From NCBI GenBank assembly GCA_937973935.1, contig CALJJF010000291.1, positions 1 to 7,489 on the forward strand: a stretch of DNA of 7,489 bases, given 5' to 3'. Both the position numbers and the translations under genes were made by a program. The notes below the pieces were generated by a model. The model saw only the letters and a list, made by a program, of their open reading frames with translations, was not told the DNA's origin and searched no databases. Within the stretch, counting starts at the first letter, position 1, and every line of letters starts with the position of its first letter. The stretch is from MKRK01 sp001896915. GTDB taxonomy: Bacteria; Bacillota; Clostridia; Oscillospirales; Acutalibacteraceae. This document shows, one piece after another, positions 1-5,503 of the stretch.

Positions 1-532
1 CCCCGCCGTATTTGAAGCCGAAGGACATACAGTGAATGGACAGGCTGGAGGATGCATCTCCCAAAAACAGGTTGGAGATACGCTCTTTGAGCTGTGCCGG
101 AGTGATGAGCGAGGTGTCAATGATATAATCCGCTTTGCCCCGGATGGGAAGCAGCAGCTCCCGCTCTTTTTGCACAGCAAGGTCAACAGAGCTTTCTGCG
201 CTGTCAATCAATGGGTGTTTTCTTCGGGTTTCTTTATAACGCTTGATGAGAATATCGTCATTGGCTTCCAGAAACAATATTTTATAGGGATAGTTGTGCC
301 GTTTCAGGCTGTCGAGTGCGTCAAAAATACCGTCAAAAAAATCACCGCCACGGACATCGGTCACGATTGCCACTTTGGGGTAATTTTCTCCCGATTGCAT
401 GCAGATATCGGTGAATTTTCGGATCAGGGAAGGGGGCATATTGTCAACACAATAAAACCCGATGTCCTCCAGGGCGTCGATGGCTCTTGATTTACCCGCA
501 CCGGAAAAACCGGTTACAATAATGAGTTCCAT
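1..532 (-). CDS. rapZ: RapZ/YvcJ family nucleotide-binding protein, 3' end cut by window edge
   Basis: The first 177 codons of a RapZ-type protein (YvcJ in Bacillus), a nucleotide-binding P-loop protein; in E. coli RapZ is an RNA-binding adaptor in the glucosamine-6-phosphate synthase circuit, while the role in Firmicutes is less clear. The translation begins MELIIVTGFSGAGKS, with the Walker A motif GFSGAGKS at residues 8-15. It continues with CVDNMPPSL (28-36), the second conserved nucleotide-site motif DVRGG (59-63) and RYKETRRKHPL (98-108), and stops in MSFGFKYG at about residue 170, the entry to the C-terminal domain. Family members are near 290 residues, so about 110 are outside the window. 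The ATG at 532 matches the family N-terminus; an in-frame ATG four codons upstream (544) is possible. Neither start has a well-spaced Shine-Dalgarno: a GGAG lies 13 bases before 532, inside a hairpin. It follows murB after 80 bases. In Clostridia yvcK and whiA often follow; those would be past the left edge. Confidence 0.95.
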   Translation of the reverse strand, partial: MELIIVTGFSGAGKSRAIDALEDIGFYCVDNMPPSLIRKFTDICMQSGENYPKVAIVTDVRGGDFFDGIFDALDSLKRHNYPYKILFLEANDDILIKRYKETRRKHPLIDSAESSVDLAVQKERELLLPIRGKADYIIDTSLITPAQLKERISNLFLGDASSSLSIHCMSFGFKYGG

Positions 533-540
533 AAAAAGAT

Positions 541-598
541 CCATTCTCCGGCGACTGAAATGGTTTTGCATAAAAGCCATCCGGTCGCCGGAAAATGG
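541..598 (-). promoter_or_regulatory. Nested hairpin in murB-rapZ gap, covering the rapZ ribosome binding region
   Basis: Bases 541-555 pair with 584-598 in a 15-bp stem with a single C/A mismatch. Inside its loop, 560-567 pair with 573-580 as a second stem containing one G-T pair. In the minus-strand transcript the 3' arm contains the only GGAG (549-546) upstream of rapZ and is followed by a run of five U (537-533) directly before the rapZ ATG. It could mask the rapZ start site, act as a weak terminator/attenuator, or be an mRNA processing site. The pairing is seen directly; the function is inference. Confidence 0.6.
579..592 (-). repeat. GC-rich palindromic repeat, copy 1 (after murB)
   Basis: Minus-strand TCCGGCGACCGGAT, flanked by CCAT and ATGG, begins 20 bases after the murB stop codon. 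It matches copies at 3648-3660 and 5476-5488 apart from one extra G. It also forms part of the larger 541-598 hairpin. Confidence 0.45.
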
Positions 599-612
599 CT
601 TTTACTTTCTCC

Positions 613-1521
613 CTAACCAACGATTTTGATTTCGGGTTCCAGTTGTATATTGGTACGAAGAAACACCTCGTTTTTGATGTGTTCCATCAGCCGTTTTACA
701 TCGGATGCCGTGGCTCCGCCGGCATTGACCACAAAGCCTGCATGTTTGGGGCTGACCTGCGCGCCGCCGATTTGGTGACCCTTCAATCCGCATTCTTCAA
801 TCAACGTGCCGGCAAAATGACCGGGGGGGCGTTTGAAGGTGCTGCCGGCGCTGGGCTGTTCGATGGGCTGCTTTTCCTTGCGCAGAGACATGTAGCGGTC
901 CATCTTTTCCCGGATTTCGGCTTTTTCGCCCGGCATCAGCTTAACGGTCAGGGAGGTAATGATTTTGTCGCTGTCGCTGTAGACACTGTGGCGGTAATGG
1001 AGGTCGAGCTCATCATCGGCAAAGCTTCCTTCTGTGCCATCTTTGCAGAGATGGGTGCAGGAAACCAGCACATCCTTCATTTCTCCGCCATAAGCACCCG
1101 CGTTCATATAGGCTGCGCCACCTGCCGTGCCGGGAATGCCCCAGGCAAATTCAAGACCGGACAGGCTGTTTTCCAGTGCATACATGCACAATGCCGAAAG
1201 CTTGATGCCTGCACCGCAGGTGATGGTGAAAGCGTCCCGGAGTCCGATGGCGGAAAGACCGCCGCTGATGCTGATGACAGCGCCCCGAAAGCCGCTGTCT
1301 GAAACAAGGAGGTTCGAGCCGTTGCCGAGGATGAAGGTAGGGATATCCCAACGCTGGCAAGCCTCCAAAAGACTGGTCAGTGTGGTTTTGGAGGAAGGAA
1401 TGATGAAAATGTCTGCAGGCCCGCCGATTTTGAATGTAGTATGATCACACATGGGCTCGTTTTCAAAATAAACACATCCCAGTTGTTTTGCGTATCCTTT
1501 CAATTGGTCAAGCTGTGACAC
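613..1521 (-). CDS. murB: UDP-N-acetylenolpyruvoylglucosamine reductase
   Basis: MurB is the cytoplasmic FAD enzyme that reduces UDP-GlcNAc-enolpyruvate to UDP-MurNAc with NADPH, the second committed step of peptidoglycan synthesis. The 302-residue product has the family landmarks in order: TTFKIGGPAD (28-37), the FAD-binding GNGSNLLVSD (66-75), GIPGTAGGAAYMNAGAYGGE (128-147), YRHSVYS (176-182, with the conserved Arg), GSTFKRP (226-232, Ser227 being the expected proton donor) and a C-terminal LEPEIKIVG with the conserved catalytic Glu. Length and the lack of the extra loop fit the short Gram-positive (type II) class. The start is a GTG at 1521: an in-frame TGA lies two codons upstream, the product begins MSQLDQLKGYAKQ, and AGAAGGGA lies about 12 bases before it. 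It sits 24 bases after the ROK kinase and is probably cotranscribed with it. No defect seen. Confidence 0.97.
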   Translation of the reverse strand: MSQLDQLKGYAKQLGCVYFENEPMCDHTTFKIGGPADIFIIPSSKTTLTSLLEACQRWDIPTFILGNGSNLLVSDSGFRGAVISISGGLSAIGLRDAFTITCGAGIKLSALCMYALENSLSGLEFAWGIPGTAGGAAYMNAGAYGGEMKDVLVSCTHLCKDGTEGSFADDELDLHYRHSVYSDSDKIITSLTVKLMPGEKAEIREKMDRYMSLRKEKQPIEQPSAGSTFKRPPGHFAGTLIEECGLKGHQIGGAQVSPKHAGFVVNAGGATASDVKRLMEHIKNEVFLRTNIQLEPEIKIVG

Positions 1522-1545
1522 CGATCAAATCATTCCCTTCTCTTT

Positions 1546-2502
1546 TTATGCGTGCAGCCTGTATAACATCGCTGCGCCGATGATGCCCGCATCGGAACCG
1601 AGCAGCGCTTTGCATAGTTCGGTTTGCTTTTTTGCATATTTGCTGTAGCGTTCTTTTTCTACATATTCACGCAGGGGAGCGAGCAAGTATTCGCCTTCGT
1701 TGCCGATTCCGCCTCCGATGCAGACAAAATCAGGCTGAAAGGTGTTGATGATATCTACCAGTCCGCAGCCGACATACTCGATGTATCGGTCAACCACTTC
1801 CTTGCCGGCACGGTCGCCCTGTCGCATGGCGTCAAAAGCGATTCTGCCGTTCACACCATTGATTTCGCCTCCGGCAAGCTCCCACATTATGCTGTCTTTG
1901 GTTTCTTCCATTTTTTCTTTTGTTTGACGGATCAGTGCTGTTGCGGAGGCGTAGCTTTCATAACAGCCTTTTCTGCCGCAGCTGCAGGGGACACCGCCGA
2001 TGCTGATGACGGAATGACCCAGCTCTGCACCGCAATAATTGGAGCCGCTGTAGATTTTGCCGTTTATGATGATTCCGCCGCCCACGCCTGTTCCCAGTGT
2101 GATGGCGATAAAGTTCTTTGAGCCTTTTCCCGCCCCGGCCAGCTGTTCGCCGTAAGCGGCTGCGTTTGCGTCGTTTTCCATGTAGCACCGGATGCCCAGT
2201 CTGTCTTCAATGAGCTGTACCATGGGGACATTGTTGAACTTTAAGTTATTGGAAAATTCAATGATGCCGGTTTCCTGATTGAAGGAGCCGGGGGTGCCCA
2301 CACCGACGCTTTTTACCTTTGCTATATCAATACCCGCGTCTTCACATGCCATTCTCACGGTTTTCGCCATATCGTCTGCAATGCTTTCCGCACTGCGGGG
2401 CATGTTGGTTTTCAGCTTACCCCGGCCTAAAATTTCATAGTTATCGTTTACGATAGCGGTTGCAATGTTCGTGCCGCCCAAATCGATGCCTGCATAATAC
2501 AT
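1546..2502 (-). CDS. ROK-family sugar kinase, probable glucokinase
   Basis: A cytoplasmic ATP-dependent sugar kinase, most likely making glucose 6-phosphate. The 318-residue product starts MYYAGIDLGGTNIATAIV, with the phosphate-binding loop GIDLGGTN at 5-12. The catalytic Asp111 lies in ENDANAAAYGE (109-119), followed by the adenosine/phosphate motif LGTGVGGG (136-143). The ROK zinc site is complete: His163 in AELGHSV, then Cys173, Cys175 and Cys180 in CSCGRKGCYE. IGGGIGN near the C-terminus is also typical. The frame stays open 41 codons upstream, but ATG 2502 is right: the protein starts at the family N-terminus and AAGGAG lies 10 bases before it. It follows hprK by 37 bases and precedes murB by 24. 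Glucose specificity is inferred from ROK glucokinase-like motifs; N-acetylmannosamine or other sugar kinases share them. Next to hprK, it links sugar entry to catabolite control. Confidence 0.9.
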   Translation of the reverse strand: MYYAGIDLGGTNIATAIVNDNYEILGRGKLKTNMPRSAESIADDMAKTVRMACEDAGIDIAKVKSVGVGTPGSFNQETGIIEFSNNLKFNNVPMVQLIEDRLGIRCYMENDANAAAYGEQLAGAGKGSKNFIAITLGTGVGGGIIINGKIYSGSNYCGAELGHSVISIGGVPCSCGRKGCYESYASATALIRQTKEKMEETKDSIMWELAGGEINGVNGRIAFDAMRQGDRAGKEVVDRYIEYVGCGLVDIINTFQPDFVCIGGGIGNEGEYLLAPLREYVEKERYSKYAKKQTELCKALLGSDAGIIGAAMLYRLHA

Positions 2503-2539
2503 AGTATTGTAACTCCTTATTCTCTTATATTCAAAAATC

Positions 2540-3474
2540 CTATAACATATCCCATTCGGATTTGATTTCTGTTTTGGTTTCCCCGGTGAAAACACCGAGA
2601 CGCTGTAACAATTCCTGGCCTGCATTATAACCCATCTTTTTCTGTCGGTTGTTCATGGCTGCAACTTCAAGAATGATGGCCAGGTTACGACCGGGCTTGA
2701 CAGGAATGGTGGTGGAGGGGATATTCAGCCCGAGAATGGTGGTGTATTCATTGTCGATGCCCATACGGTCATAGACCTTGTTGCTGTCCCATTGCTCCAG
2801 ATTGACAATGAGGTCGATTTTTTCCTTGAGCTTAACAGCAACCATTCCGAAAATGCGTCGATAAAATGACGGATGTTTTCCGGGGCGGAGCCCACCAGCG
2901 TTTTGTTGCTGACCCGCCGGATTTCCACGGCGTCGTCGGCAATGAGACGGTGACCCCGTTTGATCAGGTCAATGGCGGTTTCGCTTTTACCGATGCCGCT
3001 TTCACCCAGCAGCAAAATACCTTCGCCGTAAACCTCAACCAAAACACCGTGCCGTGTAATTCTGGGTGCCAGCTCGATGTTTAGGAGGGAAACCAGAGAG
3101 GACATGAAGGTAGAGGTAGGGTCAGGAGTGCGAAGCAGGGGGACGGAAAATTCCTTGGCGGCAGAGAGCATTCTTTCGGAGCCTTCGATGCCCCGGGTGA
3201 TGATGACCGCCGGCGGTTTTTGGGAAAACAGGTTGTCAATCCGCTGTTTCTGCTCGTCTTTACTGAATTGTTCAATGAAGCTGTTTTCGCTCAGACCGAT
3301 CAATTGGATACGGTTATTGTCAAAAAACTCAAAAAAACCGCCCAGCTGCAAACCGGGACGGTTTACATCAACACTGCTGATTAATATTTCCTCCGGCTCT
3401 TTTGGCATATAAACGGATTCCAGAGACATCTCCTTCATGATTTTTGAAAAAGGCACCGTAAAATTCTTTGTCAT
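2540..3474 (-). pseudogene. hprK: HPr kinase/phosphorylase, frameshifted by an apparent ~31-base deletion
   Basis: HprK phosphorylates and dephosphorylates Ser46 of HPr, controlling carbon catabolite repression in Gram-positive bacteria. The first frame gives 205 normal residues from ATG 3474: the N-terminal domain, RHGVLVEVYG (141-150, His142), Walker A GESGIGKS (157-164, Lys163), and IADDAVEIRR (178-187, the catalytic acid) up to NIRHFI. Reading then runs out of frame to a stop at 2725. From about 2857 to 2540 another frame supplies the rest: IFGMVAVKLKEKIDLI, PVKPGRNLA and NNRQKKMGYNA. The missing piece is the ELRGIGII-type signature, which holds the Mg2+-binding Glu. Adding 31 bases restores 322 codons, close to the usual 310 residues. 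No other lesion is visible, so this is either a very recent mutation or a sequence error. ATG 3474 has AGAAAGGA about 12 bases upstream; ATG 3486, directly next to that site, is an alternative. Confidence 0.88.
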
Positions 3475-3565
3475 TGTTGTTGCCATTCCTTTCTCGCATG
3501 GAAGCGAGGAGTTCCCGGTTTTCTGCCGTTCGGTTCCCATGCGGTAATTTAGAAGAAGATGGAAC

Positions 3566-3602
3566 AATACGAACATACGCAGCAAACGTGTATGTTCGTA
3601 TT
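3566..3602. promoter_or_regulatory. Perfect 13-bp inverted repeat over the hprK promoter -10/start region (operator candidate)
   Basis: AATACGAACATAC at 3566-3578 is exactly complementary to GTATGTTCGTATT at 3590-3602, with an 11-base spacer. Its outer end overlaps the last bases of the minus-strand TATAAT, so the expected transcription start falls inside it. No U-run follows, so it is not a terminator. It could bind a dimeric repressor or form a 5' hairpin in the hprK mRNA. Confidence 0.6.
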
Positions 3603-3628
3603 ATATAACAAAATCATTTATTTTTAAA
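3600..3628 (-). promoter_or_regulatory. Candidate sigma-A promoter for hprK operon
   Basis: On the minus strand a consensus TATAAT occupies 3605-3600, and a weak -35, TTTAAA (3628-3623), lies 17 bases upstream. It stands about 120 bases before the hprK start in the 199-base gap after the sugar operon. No good terminator for the upstream operon is visible in this gap: one short hairpin is followed by A, not U. Readthrough into hprK is therefore also possible. Confidence 0.5.
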
Positions 3629-3647
3629 GTGTTTTTTCCGAATATTA

Positions 3648-3660
3648 ATCCGGTGCCGGA
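3648..3660 (-). repeat. GC-rich palindromic repeat, copy 2 (after the 321-aa isomerase-like gene)
   Basis: Minus-strand TCCGGCACCGGAT lies 13 bases after the stop codon of the gene at 3674-4639. It contains the inverted repeat TCCGG-CA-CCGGA. It shares 12 of 13 bases with the copy at 5476-5488, with a further CG common on the upstream side. Confidence 0.45.
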
Positions 3661-3673
3661 CGGAGGTTTTGGG

Positions 3674-4639
3674 TTATGCCCACCACATTTCGGCAGCATC
3701 CTCAAAGATCATGACCTTTTGCAGAAAAGCAATCGCTTTTTCAAGCCCTTCCTTGACAGACATCAGTCCGTCCTCATGCTCAATGCTGACAGCACCCTCA
3801 TAGCCCGTAGCCGCCAGTGCGCTCATCATATCCTTCCAGACGGTTTCATCGCTGCCGTAACCCACAGTGCGGAACACCCAGGAGCGGTCCAGAATATTGC
3901 CGTAATGACCCGTGTCCAGAACGCCCTTTTTGGCGGTGTTGAAGTGGTCGATACGGGTGTCCTTGGCATGGAAATGATAAATGGCGCCGGCCAGCTCCTT
4001 GATGCACTCGGTGGGGTTCATGCCCTGCCAGAACAAATGGCTGGGGTCAAAGTTTGCCCCGATACTGTCGCCCACGGCTTCCCGAAGCTTCAGGAGAGAG
4101 GTGGTGTTATACACGCAGAAGCCCGGGTGCATTTCAAAGGCGATTTTGGTTACGTTATGGGCTTTGCAGAATTCTGCGGTTTTCTTCCAGTAAGGAATCA
4201 ATACCTCATCCCACTGCCACTGTAAAACCTTGCCGAAATCCTCCGGCCAGGAGCAGGTGACCCAGTTGGGATATTTGGATCCCTCGCTGTCGCCGGGGCA
4301 GCCCGAAAAGGTGATGACAGTGTCGACACCGAGCTTTTCCGCCACCAAAACAGCGTTTAGAAATTCGTTGTGGAATTTCTCTGCGATGTCTTTTTGAGGA
4401 TGGACGGGGTTGCCGTGACAGCTGATGGCTGAAATGGTCATGTTGTATTGTGCCAAAAGCGCCTTAATGGCACTGACCTCGCTGTCGTCAGACAGGATTT
4501 TGGCAACATTGAGATGACCCGCACCGGGATAGCCCCCGGCACCGAGCTCTACGGTCTGCACACCCAGACTGCTTAAATACTGTAAGGTTTCTTCAAGAGT
4601 TTTTGCATACAGTGGAACGGTTAATACTCCCAGTTTCAT
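3674..4639 (-). CDS. Sugar phosphate isomerase/epimerase-like TIM-barrel protein (long form)
   Basis: A 321-residue member of the xylose-isomerase-like/AP-endonuclease-2 TIM-barrel superfamily. The family covers metal-dependent isomerases, epimerases, dehydratases and glycoside-cleaving enzymes, so the reaction cannot be read from the fold. The expected divalent-metal ligands are all present at the barrel strand ends: Glu169 in FEMHPGF, Asp198 in NFDPSHL, His224 in HFHAKDTR and Glu287 in SIEHEDG. His75 in ISCHGNP is another usual active-site position. An insertion around 241-262 (DTGHYGNILDRSW, RTVGYG) distinguishes it from the shorter neighbour. Start ATG 4639 has AAAGGAG 7 bases upstream. 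It lies 16 bases after the 247-aa TIM-barrel gene and ends the sugar operon. No signal peptide, so probably cytoplasmic. With the Gfo/Idh/MocA enzyme and ThuA it probably acts on an oxidised sugar or glycoside. Confidence 0.9.
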   Translation of the reverse strand: MKLGVLTVPLYAKTLEETLQYLSSLGVQTVELGAGGYPGAGHLNVAKILSDDSEVSAIKALLAQYNMTISAISCHGNPVHPQKDIAEKFHNEFLNAVLVAEKLGVDTVITFSGCPGDSEGSKYPNWVTCSWPEDFGKVLQWQWDEVLIPYWKKTAEFCKAHNVTKIAFEMHPGFCVYNTTSLLKLREAVGDSIGANFDPSHLFWQGMNPTECIKELAGAIYHFHAKDTRIDHFNTAKKGVLDTGHYGNILDRSWVFRTVGYGSDETVWKDMMSALAATGYEGAVSIEHEDGLMSVKEGLEKAIAFLQKVMIFEDAAEMWWA

Positions 4640-4655
4640 ATCGCAACTCCTTTAC

Positions 4656-5399
4656 TTATATGGTTTTTAAATACTCGATATCGCCCTTTACCAGCATAAG
4701 CTGGGTTTCTTCGGAGAATTTGTTCGGCTCCTGCTCCACAATGAAATGTTCGGCGCCCAGCATTTTGGCGACAGAGACGATTTCGGGGAAGTTTAAAACA
4801 CCCTTACCGATGGTGGTGTTATATTTTTCCTCGCCCTGATAGCCCAGCTCTTTTAAATGGATCAGGGGTGCTCTGCCGGCATATTTGCGTATGGTTTCGA
4901 TGGCATCTGCACCGGCAAAGGAGACCCAGTAGACATCGATTTCAGCGAGAACCAGCTCGGAGCAGTTTTGAAACAGGATGTCAAAGAGATATTCATCCTC
5001 GTCCTTTTTGAATTCAAAGTCGTGGTTGTGGTAACCAAAGCTGATCCCGGCTTTTGCACAGGTTTCGGCTATCCCGTTGAGACGGGCAGCCAGGTCAATG
5101 GCTTCTTGTCTGGTTTGCATATAGTGCATGGGGCAGATGATATAGTCATACCCCAAGGTTTTGGCATATTCCAGTTCTTCCTCGAGATTTTCCTCCAGCC
5201 GTTTCAGGGAGACGTGGGAGGAGACGGATTTCAGTCCGATTTCATCCATATAAGTCTTTAATTCCTGAGGCGAAAGCCCCCAATAACCGGCGTATTCCAC
5301 GGCGGCGTAGCCCATTTCGGCAACTTTTTTCAGGGTTCCCTTGAAATCATCTTCACAGTCCTTGTGAAGGGAATACAATTGTAAGCTGATATTTTCCAT
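4656..5399 (-). CDS. Sugar phosphate isomerase/epimerase-like TIM-barrel protein (short form)
   Basis: A 247-residue xylose-isomerase-like TIM-barrel protein, cytoplasmic by sequence. It begins MENISLQLYSLHKDCEDDF, the typical first strand (LQLYS) of this family. Expected metal and substrate residues are present: His62 in SSHVSL, Glu129 in YHNHDFEF (123-130), Asp155 in AEIDVYWV, His181 in LIHLKE and the VEQE motif (221-224). The family is close to proteins annotated as inosose dehydratase/IolE-like or 3-keto-sugar-processing enzymes, but the substrate cannot be told from sequence. Start ATG 5399 is preceded by GGGA about 7 bases upstream. It follows the oxidoreductase by 104 bases, a gap with hairpins, and precedes the longer TIM-barrel gene by 16. 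The two barrels differ in length and in most motifs, so they are not a recent duplication and probably catalyse different steps. Confidence 0.9.
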   Translation of the reverse strand: MENISLQLYSLHKDCEDDFKGTLKKVAEMGYAAVEYAGYWGLSPQELKTYMDEIGLKSVSSHVSLKRLEENLEEELEYAKTLGYDYIICPMHYMQTRQEAIDLAARLNGIAETCAKAGISFGYHNHDFEFKKDEDEYLFDILFQNCSELVLAEIDVYWVSFAGADAIETIRKYAGRAPLIHLKELGYQGEEKYNTTIGKGVLNFPEIVSVAKMLGAEHFIVEQEPNKFSEETQLMLVKGDIEYLKTI

Positions 5400-5503
5400 G
5401 TTACTATCCCGTTTCTCCGACAGAAAGTATTGTACTGATTCTCAGGTGTTTCTGATGGAAATCAGTGCTGCCGCCATTCGGTGCCGGACGAATGACATTG
5501 TAT
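5400..5503 (-). other. Structured intergenic gap inside the sugar operon
   Basis: This 104-base gap, the largest inside the sugar operon, holds no gene. On the minus strand it carries CATTCG/CGAATG (a 6-bp stem, 5475-5480 with 5489-5494) around palindromic repeat copy 3. It then has a second structure in which ACTGATT pairs with AATCAGT, enclosing an inner TCAG/CTGA stem. No U-run follows either, so they look like mRNA processing or stability elements and not terminators. Role inferred. Confidence 0.4.
5476..5488 (-). repeat. GC-rich palindromic repeat, copy 3 (after the oxidoreductase gene)
   Basis: Minus-strand TCCGGCACCGAAT lies 15 bases after the stop codon of the oxidoreductase gene. 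Flanking bases make it the loop and inner part of a CATTCG/CGAATG hairpin. It differs from copy 2 by one base and, like copy 1, is followed by GGC. Confidence 0.45.

Noticed and set aside
32..490. Plus-strand open frame opposite rapZ
   Set aside because: The minus strand encodes a clear RapZ N-terminal domain over the same bases; the plus frame has no recognisable motif or ribosome binding site.
595..1302. A long plus-strand open frame (235 codons) opposite murB
   Set aside because: It lies wholly antisense to a complete, motif-rich MurB, resembles no family I know and has low-complexity composition typical of an antisense shadow.
2503..2625. Extended start for the ROK kinase
   Set aside because: The upstream codons overlap the end of hprK, and the family N-terminus and AAGGAG both point to ATG 2502.
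3475..3585. N-terminal extension of HprK up to an ATG at 3585
   Set aside because: The extra residues do not match the HprK N-terminus and would start inside the inverted repeat/expected transcription start region; the ribosome binding site sits near 3487-3495.
3566..3602. LexA (SOS) box at the hprK promoter because of the CGAAC half-sites
   Set aside because: Firmicutes LexA sites need GAAC and GTTC four bases apart. Here the matching halves are much farther apart and no GAAC-N4-GTTC is present.
3636..3673. Rho-independent terminator after the sugar operon
   Set aside because: A 6-bp hairpin exists, but on the minus strand it is followed by a run of A, not U, so it does not fit an intrinsic terminator.
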